Below, one piece after another: positions 61,801 to 64,000 of a stretch of DNA of 64,000 nucleotides (its first letter is position 1; every line of letters starts with the position of its first letter). The notes beneath the pieces were generated by a model that saw only the letters and a list, made by a program, of their open reading frames with translations, was not told where the DNA came from and searched no databases. The translations under genes and the position numbers were made by a program. This DNA is from Ornithodoros turicata. Taxonomy: Eukaryota; Arthropoda; Arachnida; Ixodida; Argasidae. The DNA lies in contig NC_088202.1 in the NCBI RefSeq assembly GCF_037126465.1, positions 102,641,962-102,705,961 on the forward strand. Reading direction: 5' to 3'.

Positions 61801-63170
61801 TGGATACTCAAACTTTGCCAACGGTGGCAAGTGGGAGTGAGATTGTAAGATAGCGCTTGTTCTGTGATCCGGACGCATCACACAAAACATATGCGAGCGC
61901 CCCTCAGCAGCCTTCAGTGGGATGCATCGCGGTAACAGCCAGAATCATTGGCAGAGTTCGCAAATTATACACACAACCCGCACCTGGAGTAAACGGGACC
62001 GTAACACCCCTGTTACGGAGAGGGGCATACGTCTCAGTAACTTACGGTCAGTGCTTGGCAAAGTACCTCAAAATTGTACTTAAAGTAACGTACCAAGTAC
62101 CTGGTTTCATTAGTACTTCAAGTAAAGTACAAAGTACTTGCGAAGTACTTCAAGTACACTGCCAATTTAAGTTGTATCACTTTGTATTCACTGTTTGGTA
62201 GCTGTAACTTGCTTTTTCAGCAAAACTTTACCAGCATTCTTGGCAAGTGTTGTGAAGTGAGCCCTTACCCGTGAATATGAATTGAATCAGATGGCATAAT
62301 TTGCAGTTACATGTACGGGGGCAAACAGTCGTGCTGTGATTGTGCAGAATGGTATTATACCCTGACTGACCCAAGATCAGGAATCATACGAAGCATGTGT
62401 GTCTTTCGACCTGTTAGCTTATGTAATCCAATCATACGTGCACATTGTAATATCGAATGATTATTAATTGCCAATGGAACAATATTTAAAAACCCACTCA
62501 AACCATGCATTGGGAGAACTGAAATGACAAGGCAAAGTCATCGTGCCGCCACTTACAGTGTCATAATGTGTGCATGTCTTTGCATTCCGTTCGTTTCACA
62601 TAAACTTAAATGCAGTACAAAGTACACAATTTGAAATGTACCTAAAGTGAAGTACAAGCACTCAGAAATGCACTTAAAGTACTGTTTGAGTACTTGGGGC
62701 TCCAAGTACTTCCTGTCACTGCTTACGATGCATCTGTAATTCCTTCAATGCGCCTAAAGTACAGCAGTATTGATCCATATTAAGTATTGGGTTTTTATTT
62801 GAACTACCGCTTCCATTGTCGTTATCTGCTTCGTCGCTCATAAAACCGCTATTTGTGTGTGTGGCTTGAAATGTATTACTCAAATAATTTCAAAGTTAGT
62901 AGGATATATGAACCCTACATGTAAGAAATATTTGTTGTCAGAATATTTCGCGTGACCAAAAGCTAAACTTTATCAATAATATTCAGTTTTTTCATTCATC
63001 GCATAACGCATTTTGGAAATATTAAAGTAGAGCCATGCTCCACCCAGGAATATCGGTGAAGACCAAGAGAAGATGCGTCGGTTGAAAGCTGACTACATTG
63101 GCACACTGAATCGATGGGAAACCAATGTAACGCTAATGAAGCGCCATCGTTCACTGAGCTATTCCAGAAG
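16730..63170 (+). CDS. MANBA: lysosomal beta-mannosidase, GH2 (11 exons visible, 3' end outside)
   Basis: Beta-mannosidase removes terminal beta-linked mannose from N-glycan fragments in the lysosome. Ten exons join in phase through GT-AG junctions, and an eleventh is probable. In order they encode a signal peptide, the jelly-roll sugar-binding domain, the immunoglobulin-like GH2 domain and the first half of the TIM barrel. Diagnostic motifs are [80 protein letters not shown] and WAGNNENE, where the first Glu of NENE is the acid/base. The nucleophile (SEYG-type motif) and the C-terminal half lie beyond 64000. Introns range from 75 bp to 18.3 kb and carry most of the mobile elements in the window. 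Confidence 0.93.
17389..17916 (-). repeat. four tandem copies of a 132-bp unit
   Basis: Units begin with GAGCTGACTGATG at 17389, 17521, 17653 and 17785, so the period is exactly 132 bp, with only a few differences between copies. As 132 is a multiple of three, the minus strand stays open through all four units (17121-17981) and would give a 44-residue repeat. I read this as a by-product of the period and not as a gene. Confidence 0.9.
18081..18197 (+). repeat. partial tandem duplication, 68-bp period
   Basis: CACGGCATATGCCAGTTAAA and ATTACTGGCCAATGCAGT recur 68 bp downstream with small changes. It lies inside the right half of the MITE at 17179-18298. Confidence 0.7.
18301..19162 (+). other. 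intron sequence, nothing recognised
   Basis: No domain or terminal repeat seen. The strings TAGCCGGTC and CTACGACTGGCTACGACC near 18775-18830 form a small local repetition. Confidence 0.4.
19163..19533 (+). pseudogene. endonuclease-domain element, left half (split by Gypsy)
   Basis: Bases 19163-19435 encode an Arg/Lys-rich stretch with [20 protein letters not shown], like the N-terminal repeats I associate with tick Helitrons. After a stop and frame change, 19447-19533 reads [20 protein letters not shown], the start of an endonuclease/exonuclease/phosphatase (EEP) domain. It breaks off at CCGC, where the Gypsy element is inserted, and resumes in frame at 25478. The Helitron assignment is an inference, since APE-type nucleases of non-LTR elements share the fold. 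Confidence 0.55.
19534..19743 (-). repeat. 3' LTR (210 bp)
   Basis: On the minus strand it begins TGTCACGACTG and ends GAATGCATCA, the same ends as the LTR at 25234-25473. It lacks about 30 bp present in the other LTR and differs at several more sites, so the insertion is old. Outer flank CCGC. Confidence 0.88.
20275..21457 (-). pseudogene. reverse transcriptase and truncated RNase H
   Basis: RT begins [20 protein letters not shown] and continues [25 protein letters not shown] and [15 protein letters not shown]. The active site reads YLD-VA instead of YLDD-IA, so one catalytic Asp codon is missing. RNase H starts [17 protein letters not shown], but after VWAIQK it jumps to NPDALSQLS, an internal deletion. 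Nothing coding follows before the 3' LTR. Confidence 0.85.
21585..23349 (-). pseudogene. integrase, upstream of RT
   Basis: In order: a pre-zinc-finger region (23349-23065), a partial HHCC finger ([17 protein letters not shown]; the His pair is lost in a deletion near 23060), the core with the first Asp in [10 protein letters not shown], an inserted foldback element (22262-22769), the second Asp in IQSDQASVF (about 22200), then [16 protein letters not shown] and a C-terminal domain ([20 protein letters not shown]). The C-terminus runs directly into the region preceding RT, which fixes the gene order. Confidence 0.85.
22262..22769. mobile_element. foldback insertion inside integrase
   Basis: Foreign sequence separates the two halves of the integrase core. 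Its ends carry CTAGAAGGAAA (22262-22272) inverted at 22759-22769, and inner arms GCCATATTGAATCAGC (22306-22321) inverted at 22666-22681. The exact limits (about 22227-22790) and the target duplication are not certain. A short CA repeat is inside. Confidence 0.65.
23644..23886 (-). pseudogene. aspartic protease fragment
   Basis: It reads [20 protein letters not shown], with the catalytic DSG triad of retroviral-type proteases (DSGA form). The rest of the protease is short and ends at a stop. It lies between gag and integrase. Confidence 0.65.
23947..25049 (-). pseudogene. gag of the integrase-first Gypsy
   Basis: The N-terminal part (25049-24846) begins [19 protein letters not shown] and is rich in charged helices ([13 protein letters not shown]), as in tick Gypsy gag. 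A foldback MITE (24617-24772) and stops follow. The capsid-like part resumes at 24384 ([34 protein letters not shown]). It is broken in several places and not translatable as one protein. Confidence 0.75.
24617..24772. mobile_element. 156-bp foldback MITE inside gag
   Basis: Inverted ends CCCAAGCAGCACAATGTACT and AGTACATTCTGCTGCTTGGG pair over about 35 bp. The middle is unique. It separates the two parts of gag. No clear target duplication. Confidence 0.7.
25234..25473 (-). repeat. 5' LTR (240 bp)
   Basis: It matches the LTR at 19534-19743 over its whole length apart from an extra block (about 25298-25330). It is followed on the minus strand by AC and then the primer-binding-like TGGTGGCAGCGG. 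Outer flank CCGC. Confidence 0.88.
25474..25723 (+). pseudogene. endonuclease-domain element, right half (split by Gypsy)
   Basis: It continues the EEP domain with [13 protein letters not shown] (the GDFN motif), [12 protein letters not shown] and FSDHKSI (the SDH motif), ending at a TGA at 25721-25723. The metal-binding Asp/Asn and the catalytic Asp-His pair are present. It lacks the central Glu-containing start, which would be in or upstream of the left half. Removing the Gypsy and one CCGC restores a continuous frame with 19533. Confidence 0.65.
25724..26266 (+). other. intron sequence, nothing recognised
   Basis: No gene or repeat ends seen. A CGCGCGCG run lies near 25980. Confidence 0.4.
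26267..26290 (+). repeat. (TC)n microsatellite
   Basis: About twelve TC dinucleotides shortly before beta-mannosidase exon 2. Confidence 0.9.
26362..26508 (+). CDS. MANBA: beta-mannosidase exon 2
   Basis: The acceptor TGATTTTTCAG ends at 26361 and the joined codon is CAT. It encodes [24 protein letters not shown] and NWTFSREF, the sugar-binding domain core, with sequons NIS and NWT. It ends phase 1 at GTTAGT (26509). Confidence 0.95.
26628..26713 (+). promoter_or_regulatory. cluster of three CACGTG E-boxes in an inverted repeat
   Basis: CACGTG occurs at 26631-26636, 26643-26648 and 26705-26710. The outer two lie in inverted arms GGGCACGTGAT and GTCACGTGCCC. The third reads GTCACGTG, 8 of 10 bases of the CLEAR consensus used by lysosomal genes. 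It lies 120-205 bp after exon 2 of beta-mannosidase. It could equally be part of a GC-rich MITE. Confidence 0.35.
26955..27330 (+). repeat. degenerate TTTCCGTTAC repeat
   Basis: Variants of CGTTTCCGTTA(C/T) recur about twenty times with spacers, and a purine-rich part (27070-27140) sits in the middle. No coding frame of interest. Confidence 0.65.
27404..27626. mobile_element. 223-bp foldback MITE
   Basis: The inverted ends are GGCCAGGTTTCACCAACG and its partner CGTTGGTGAAACCGGGCC, extended by TTAA-containing arms and GATCTCGGTT/AACCGAGATC inner arms. ATA flanks both sides. Non-autonomous. Confidence 0.75.
27627..28185 (+). other. intron sequence, nothing recognised
   Basis: No domain or terminal repeats seen. 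Confidence 0.4.
28186..30744 (-). mobile_element. CR1/Jockey-like non-LTR retrotransposon, 3'-truncated
   Basis: The minus strand reads from an APE-type endonuclease ([41 protein letters not shown]) through the linker ([25 protein letters not shown]) into RT ([34 protein letters not shown]). Stops and frameshifts are frequent. RT ends after STETALL near 28190 beside an AAC-repeat; loss of the 3' rather than the 5' end is unusual for a non-LTR copy. An hAT MITE (29188-29603) and another foreign block (about 28680-29100) interrupt it. Confidence 0.75.
29188..29603. mobile_element. 416-bp hAT-type MITE with perfect 8-bp duplication
   Basis: Ends CAGTGGCGTAGCC and GGCTACGCCACTG are inverted repeats. 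CTTGTAAC precedes (29180-29187) and follows (29604-29611) it exactly, the hAT signature. The interior has poly-G runs (29287-29304, 29540-29553) and AGCCCCCCCTACC arms. It is inserted in the CR1-like element and has a relative at 35012-35264. Confidence 0.9.
30745..31333. mobile_element. 589-bp MITE with CCCAGYAAACCA ends
   Basis: The left end CCCAGTAAACCAGAAAT and the right end (inverted: CCCAGCAAGCCATATAC) match the family at 49159-50311. AT lies on each side. It is inserted at the 5' edge of the CR1-like element. No coding frame. Confidence 0.65.
31334..32050 (+). other. intron sequence before exon 3
   Basis: No repeat ends or coding domain beyond the exon-3 acceptor. Confidence 0.45.
32051..32199 (+). 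CDS. MANBA: beta-mannosidase exon 3
   Basis: The acceptor CTTCCAAACAG ends at 32050. It encodes [17 protein letters not shown] and [11 protein letters not shown], the family's 'EGVDT...N...DNMF-x-RY' block. It ends phase 0 at GTAATG (32200). Sequon NVS is present. Confidence 0.93.
32590..33110 (+). repeat. two diverged copies of a dispersed repeat
   Basis: The phrase CTGATT(C/T)CTTTCAAGTGGCTG plus ACATC and TTGATCTTTG occurs at about 32618 and 33013, and a third copy lies near 54620 (AGTGGCTGATATCACATTGC). The family is unknown. A T/TTG-rich stretch at 33117-33150 follows. Confidence 0.5.
33111..34046 (+). other. intron sequence, nothing recognised
   Basis: No gene or terminal repeats seen. 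Confidence 0.4.
34166..35462 (-). pseudogene. mariner transposase (D,D34D), inactivated
   Basis: The N-terminal helix-turn-helix part starts at 35462 ([35 protein letters not shown]). After the MITE the catalytic part continues: [11 protein letters not shown], first Asp in [11 protein letters not shown], and third Asp in [13 protein letters not shown]. The second Asp (QDNARPYT) is readable only in another frame, so two compensating frameshifts enclose it. At the C-terminus the Trp of the usual WDKCI motif is a stop. It cut and pasted the element when active. Confidence 0.88.
35012..35264. mobile_element. 253-bp hAT-type MITE inside mariner
   Basis: Ends CAGTGGCGTAACTAG and (inverted) CAGTGGCGTATCTAG are flanked by CGGTCGGG (35004-35011) and CGGCCGGG (35265-35272), 7 of 8 identical. 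It splits the mariner transposase between its DNA-binding and catalytic halves. Same terminal family as 29188-29603. Confidence 0.88.
35727..35907 (-). repeat. 3' LTR (181 bp)
   Basis: On the minus strand it begins TGTAACAACGG and ends CCTACA. It is preceded by the G-run polypurine tract at 35909-35926. It matches the other LTR without indels. Confidence 0.92.
36075..37166 (-). pseudogene. integrase
   Basis: The zinc finger shows [10 protein letters not shown]. The core has its first Asp in [13 protein letters not shown] and Glu in [13 protein letters not shown], but the second Asp position reads [10 protein letters not shown], where Asp is expected in place of Tyr, so it should be catalytically dead. 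A frameshift near 36490 moves the rest ([42 protein letters not shown]) to another frame, ending at 36075. Confidence 0.88.
37265..38577 (-). pseudogene. pol: reverse transcriptase and RNase H
   Basis: RT reads [15 protein letters not shown], then, after loss of one A from an A run near 38365, [42 protein letters not shown] and [12 protein letters not shown], with the YIDD active site intact. RNase H reads [39 protein letters not shown] and [11 protein letters not shown]. It ends at a stop at 37280, where DALSRI-like sequence continues out of frame. Confidence 0.88.
38599..38779 (-). repeat. 5' LTR (181 bp)
   Basis: On the minus strand it runs TGTAGCAGCAG to CCTACA and is followed by the primer-site-like TTTGGTGACCCGAACG. 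Target duplication CACT. Confidence 0.92.
38784..39113 (+). other. intron sequence before exon 4
   Basis: Nothing recognised except the exon-4 acceptor at its end. Confidence 0.45.
39114..39319 (+). CDS. MANBA: beta-mannosidase exon 4
   Basis: The acceptor ACAACATGCAG ends at 39113. It encodes the linker [20 protein letters not shown], then [20 protein letters not shown] and PSFPSQGIW, the most conserved jelly-roll stretch. It ends phase 2 at GTGAGT (39320) inside the Trp codon. Confidence 0.95.
39460..39550 (-). repeat. non-LTR 3' tail, minus strand
   Basis: Read on the minus strand: CGGCGGTGAATCGCCCATC, then TCATCATCATC and a TG run. This is the right half of the hairpin region seen in the + strand tails at 10300 and 46217. 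The left arm has decayed. Confidence 0.5.
39540..39814 (+). pseudogene. non-LTR retrotransposon ORF2 C-terminus, second family
   Basis: It shows a CCHC-like end ([17 protein letters not shown]) followed by an Arg-rich helix and a short tail to a stop at 39810-39812. A TC-rich stretch and the dispersed repeat 39835-40012 follow. It lacks the LGPW motif of the elements at 7010 and 10547, so it belongs to another family. Confidence 0.55.
39835..40012 (+). repeat. dispersed repeat, copy 2
   Basis: Matches 5344-5530 in the same orientation (CTCATTACGAGAGCCGGC; AATAAGAACAATGAGTG; CACACACACTGTCC). Confidence 0.7.
40013..43629 (+). other. long intron segment, little recognised
   Basis: It holds an ATC microsatellite (40063-40095), a small set of GGAG/CTCC inverted motifs (40186-40360) and a GC-rich patch with GCCGCCATGTTGGGAGGC (about 40696). 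From 41000 to 43560 it is AT-rich with no domain, repeat end or splice pattern I can support. Confidence 0.4.
43630..45140. other. GC/CCAAT-rich promoter-like sequence
   Basis: It contains AAGATGGCGGCCGG (YY1-type) near 43710, several CCAAT/ATTGG boxes, CACGTG near 44343 and repeated TGACG motifs. No coding frame with a recognised product follows on either strand. Parts are repetitive (44290-44440), so it may be the LTR- or promoter-like end of an unknown element. Confidence 0.3.
44290..44440 (-). repeat. inverted copy of the beta-mannosidase upstream repeat
   Basis: On the minus strand it reads TCAACCAATCCCGGAACGCG, GGCCAATGGGCATCCGTC, GACGCAGTAATACCACGTGA and CTATGACGTGAAATATTT, matching 16425-16560 closely. 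Confidence 0.75.
45141..46199 (+). other. intron sequence with GGAGT/ACTCC modules
   Basis: Bases 45940-46075 hold several short inverted motifs (AAGGAGTATATC, TTACTCCTTC, ACTCCTCTGGAG, ACTCCTCTTCTGGAGT). The rest shows nothing I recognise. Confidence 0.4.
46200..46285 (+). repeat. non-LTR 3' tail with the clearest two-level hairpin
   Basis: After CATCACCACCAGC comes AATGGGG (46217-46223), inner arms ATCGCC (46230-46235) and GGCGAT (46239-46244) with loop CGT, then CCCCATT (46251-46257), TCATCATC, a polyadenylation-like AATAAAG and GTTGTTGTTGTT. No coding part of the element remains. Confidence 0.7.
46860..47820 (+). repeat. degenerate ATTGG-spaced repeat
   Basis: Phrases such as GCTTATTGGTTCATAA, GCGATTGGCTACC, CTATTGGTCC, GTGATTGGCTACCC and ACTCATT recur at irregular intervals of roughly 40-90 bp. 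A GC-rich part (47120-47240) and a SINE (47368-47578) sit inside. Function unknown. Confidence 0.4.
47368..47578 (+). mobile_element. tRNA-type SINE, 211 bp, with 14-bp target duplication
   Basis: TTCTAAAACCTAGT is repeated exactly at 47354-47367 and 47579-47592. The body opens with a B-box-like GATTTCGAATCCCG but lacks a full A-box half, continues with GGGGTTTTTCCTGGGTTTTC, and ends in a (CAC)n tail. The long duplication and simple tail indicate LINE-driven insertion. Confidence 0.85.
47821..48089 (-). other. region downstream of the minus-strand polymerase
   Basis: Bases next to the polymerase C-terminus may belong to the same element. CAATAAAC on the minus strand near 47866 could be its polyadenylation signal. 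No other domain seen. Confidence 0.3.
48380..48941. mobile_element. 562-bp MITE with CCGTATTTTCC ends
   Basis: The left end CCGTATTTTCCAGAGGATA and the right end (inverted: CCATATTTTCTGGTGTATC) are flanked by TA at 48378-48379 and 48942-48943. The plus polymerase copy lacks it at the matching site (about 54136). GCGCAC motifs lie in both arms. Confidence 0.85.
49159..50311. mobile_element. 1153-bp MITE with CCCAGYAAACC ends
   Basis: The left end CCCAGCAAACCATCAATA and the right end (inverted: CCCAGTAAACCAGATTTG) are flanked by TA at 49157-49158 and 50312-50313. The plus polymerase copy shows the uninterrupted site (GTTGAGTAAGCTCACATG, about 53911). Related to 30745-31333. The interior is AT-rich. 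Confidence 0.85.
50772..51180. mobile_element. GC-rich insertion replacing polymerase motif A
   Basis: Two GC-rich stretches (GGCCCGGCCCGGGCC; GACCCGACCCCGTCCGGACC) each contain CTTGTTATTGGCTG(C/T)GTGCTCCG (50797-50819 and 51108-51130). TAGAGCCCTGCACGGGC near 51046 resembles the end of a GC-rich DNA-transposon repeat. It occupies the place where the plus copy has polymerase motif A. Confidence 0.55.
51801..52957. other. spacer between the two polymerase copies
   Basis: It contains GC-rich repeats (GGCGCAGAGGGCGC near 52275), a repeated TTTTTACCTGC(A/C)GCTAG phrase (52400, 52587), AAGATGGCGTCG (about 52747) and an AATAAA (52768). No domain recognised. Confidence 0.35.
52958..54300 (+). pseudogene. 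Polinton/Maverick-type DNA polymerase B, plus copy
   Basis: It begins within the region matching 51340 of the minus copy, in opposite orientation. It keeps motif A ([19 protein letters not shown], about 53167), the [20 protein letters not shown] and [12 protein letters not shown] block (53476-53720), and motif C ([13 protein letters not shown], about 53945), followed by [19 protein letters not shown] and [13 protein letters not shown] stop after the motif C block and further shifts make it non-functional. It has no MITE insertions, so it serves as an empty-site reference for the minus copy. Confidence 0.85.
54301..55686 (+). other. decayed polymerase flank and intron sequence
   Basis: The first 250 bp may be the mutated polymerase C-terminus. 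Near 54620 is a third copy of the repeat at 32590-33110. Bases 55195-55290 are rich in GGTTC/GAACC motifs. Nothing else recognised. Confidence 0.35.
55695..56303. mobile_element. 609-bp hAT-type MITE with GAATCC-rich arms
   Basis: The left end TAGAGATGTGCCAATCGAAT and the right end (inverted: TGGAGATGGGACGAATCC) are flanked by ACTAAAAG (55687-55694) and ATTAAAAG (56304-56311), 7 of 8 identical. Both arms are built from GATTCG/CGAATC repeats. A solitary similar end occurs at 3567 (TAGGGATGGGTCAACCGAA). Confidence 0.78.
56620..56940 (+). repeat. GGTTCGG-rich patch and non-LTR 3' tail
   Basis: Bases 56625-56745 are made of variants of TTCGGTT. Bases 56780-56935 look like another non-LTR 3' UTR, ending GCGCCATAAAAGCTTGAATC and ATCATCATC. 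No hairpin of the type at 46217 was seen. Confidence 0.45.
56941..57661 (+). other. intron sequence before exon 5
   Basis: Nothing recognised other than the exon-5 acceptor. Confidence 0.4.
57662..57732 (+). CDS. MANBA: beta-mannosidase exon 5
   Basis: The first base completes TGG. It then encodes [19 protein letters not shown], the end of the sugar-binding domain. It ends phase 1 at GTAAGT (57733). At 71 nt it is found mainly by homology. The acceptor TCATTTTAAG is weak in pyrimidines, but the phase fits. Confidence 0.9.
57733..59404 (+). other. intron 5 of beta-mannosidase
   Basis: Bases 58300-58700 are purine-rich on the + strand (GGAGGAAAGG, GAAAGAAAAG). No terminal repeats or domain seen. 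Confidence 0.45.
59405..59595 (+). CDS. MANBA: beta-mannosidase exon 6
   Basis: The acceptor CTTCACTTCACAG ends at 59404. It encodes [15 protein letters not shown] through INVSYTVPQ, the immunoglobulin-like GH2 domain, with sequons NVT and NVS. It ends phase 0 at GTGAGA (59596). A closer upstream AG at 59383-59384 would break the reading frame. Confidence 0.9.
60400..60473 (+). repeat. non-LTR 3' tail beside exon 7
   Basis: ACCGCCAGCAATGGGG leads to a simple hairpin TGGGGTG (60422-60428)/CACCCCA (60434-60440), then CATTCACC and AAAATAAAG. It ends 30 bp before the exon-7 acceptor region, so a polyadenylation-like AATAAA (60455-60460) lies 43 bp upstream of exon 7. Confidence 0.6.
60503..60650 (+). 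CDS. MANBA: beta-mannosidase exon 7
   Basis: The acceptor GTGTTTGTGCAG ends at 60502. It encodes [19 protein letters not shown] and [13 protein letters not shown], the GH2 motif leading into the catalytic barrel. It ends phase 1 at GTAAGT (60651). A retrotransposon tail lies just upstream (60400-60473). Confidence 0.95.
60797..60939 (+). CDS. MANBA: beta-mannosidase exon 8
   Basis: The acceptor CACCTTTCAG ends at 60796. It encodes [20 protein letters not shown] and [11 protein letters not shown], the start of the TIM barrel. It ends phase 0 at GTAAGC (60940). The following intron is only 78 bp. Confidence 0.95.
61018..61194 (+). CDS. MANBA: beta-mannosidase exon 9
   Basis: The acceptor TTTCTTCTCAG ends at 61017. 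It encodes [18 protein letters not shown] and [17 protein letters not shown], strictly conserved barrel strands. It ends phase 0 at GTAGTA (61195). Confidence 0.95.
61270..61352 (+). CDS. MANBA: beta-mannosidase exon 10 (acid/base Glu)
   Basis: The acceptor CATTTTAATAG ends at 61269. It encodes [15 protein letters not shown], with the general acid/base Glu in the NNENE motif, then AVAGSW. The donor GTGCGT (61353) leaves phase 2, which joins exon 11 to give SWWNIG, comparable to the NWYHI of vertebrate enzymes. Other GT choices at 61343 and 61357 give other phases. Confidence 0.88.
61545..61690 (+). repeat. ATTGGTCCAATATTGG-type repeat
   Basis: Phrases ATTGGACCAATATCGGTCC, ATTGGTCCAATATTGG and TCGGCCCAATGTTG recur with self-complementary cores. 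A short relative (TATTGGTCCAATATGG) lies near 4072. Located in intron 10 of beta-mannosidase. Confidence 0.5.
62049..62721. mobile_element. 673-bp hAT-type MITE, AGTACTT-rich
   Basis: The left end CAGTGCTTGGCAAAGTACC and the right end (inverted: CAGTGACAGGAAGTACTTG) are flanked by CTTACGGT (62041-62048) and CTTACGAT (62722-62729), 7 of 8 identical. The arms contain many AAGTACTT palindromes. No transposase. Confidence 0.8.
63048..63170 (+). CDS. MANBA: beta-mannosidase exon 11 (3' end uncertain)
   Basis: The acceptor CTCCACCCAG ends at 63047 and phase 2 fits exon 10. [20 protein letters not shown] aligns with the 'YIKDYVTLYV' helix of the family. Beyond that the match fades, so the exon may end earlier (GTAACG at 63126) instead of at the better donor GTAATT (63171), or it may hold a divergent stretch. 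Confidence 0.6.
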
Positions 63171-64000
63171 GTAATTGTATGGGCGACATAGCTTCAGGCT
63201 TCAATAACAATGGCATTCTGGGCAGCTTCTAACATGATGCGCTTTACTTGTTGAGTTTTGTATCGTTTGCTTACATACAAATTTTAACGCAGCACGGAGT
63301 ACAGCACCAGGGGAAAAATATCACATCGACGTCCACCTCCTTTTTCTTTATCACGGTCCGAAACAATCATATCTTGTTTTGAGAAAACCTAATGGCATTG
63401 TCATCAACACAGTTTAGACAGTAGCCATGGTTAATGTAATCGTTATGTAGAGATACCGTTCGAGGTGCGAAATTACAGAAAAATTACGAGTAGGCACCCG
63501 ATAATTTGCAGCTTCTTTGTCGATCGTGCTACAGTGAACGTAGGCAGCCCAGCTCGCCTAAGGGATTTCGCCTAAGGCAGCTTATCAAGCCTAAGTAACG
63601 CACGTGACTCGGGACGAGGGGACATACAAAGTACGCAGAATGTAGAGAGAGAGTAAGATCAGCCTAAACCAATGAGCTGTCCTCAAGCCTTCATGTGTTG
63701 GGCGAGGACGGGGTTTTTCGCTGCATGACGAAAGTGACGCGAAATAACAGAGAGATGATGGAATGACTTGCATGCCCCAGCAGCATTACATAGATAAACA
63801 AGGCTAAAAATCGTGACGTAGTCATTAAGAGTCCGCCGACCACGACGGTGCTTTCAGCGGCCGTAGCGATGGAGACGAGCCGCAATCAGCTTCACTGGCA
63901 GCCAGAGGAAGCCTGTGTCTGCAGCGACTGGCGGAAGCAGACGACATCCCTGCTTTGATATGCCCATATGGCGAAGGAGTGAGTCTTCTGCGCCTGGGTG
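63171..64000 (+). other. intron after exon 11, nothing recognised
   Basis: No further beta-mannosidase exon could be read before the window ends. The nucleophile exon must lie further right. Confidence 0.4.

Overview
The window is eukaryotic, intron-rich and packed with transposable elements. It most likely comes from a hard tick, probably Ixodes. The main reasons are a spliced gene whose cysteine pattern is that of the Ixodes salivary TSGP1/'basic tail' family, Gypsy elements of a type I associate with ticks, and many short tick-style MITEs. I see no bacterial-type operons, rRNA, tRNA gene or CRISPR array.

Two host genes are supported by splice sites and reading phase, both on the + strand. 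(1) 8207-13416: a four-exon secreted TSGP1-like protein of about 519 residues, whose six-cysteine head is followed by a Thr/Glu/Pro-rich mucin-like tail of about 430 residues. (2) 16730 to beyond the right edge: lysosomal beta-mannosidase (GH2, MANBA orthologue). Eleven exons are visible, from the signal peptide to just past the NNENE acid/base motif; the nucleophile-bearing 3' half lies outside the window. Its introns range from 75 bp to 18 kb and hold nearly all the other features.

Mobile elements, left to right: a Gypsy pol 3' end and probable LTR (1-1803); non-LTR tails (1.9, 7.0-7.4 and 10.2-11.1 kb); a CR1-like fragment (4.6-5.3 kb); a TA-flanked MITE (5888-6751); a Tc1-type MITE (11177-11391); a MITE with internal 132-bp tandem repeats (17179-18298); a 5.94-kb minus-strand Gypsy with integrase before reverse transcriptase, intact LTR ends and a CCGC duplication, inserted into an endonuclease-domain ORF (19534-25473); a CR1-like element carrying an hAT MITE (28.2-30.7 kb); a mariner with another hAT MITE inside it (34.05-35.6 kb); a canonical-order Gypsy with 181-bp LTRs and a CACT duplication (35727-38779); a tRNA-type SINE with 14-bp duplications (47368-47578); two head-to-head Polinton-type DNA polymerase B pseudogenes (48.1-54.3 kb), one broken by further MITEs; and hAT-type MITEs at 55695-56303 and 62049-62721.

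The observation I rate highest is a two-level hairpin near the 3' ends of several non-LTR tails. Both stems change sequence between copies yet stay complementary, which points to a selected RNA structure. The others I rate highly are the TSGP1-mucin chimera, the integrase-first Gypsy elements, and the inverted polymerase pair that acts as its own empty-site control for nested insertions. All coordinates and alignments were read by eye from the sequence; no database search was run.
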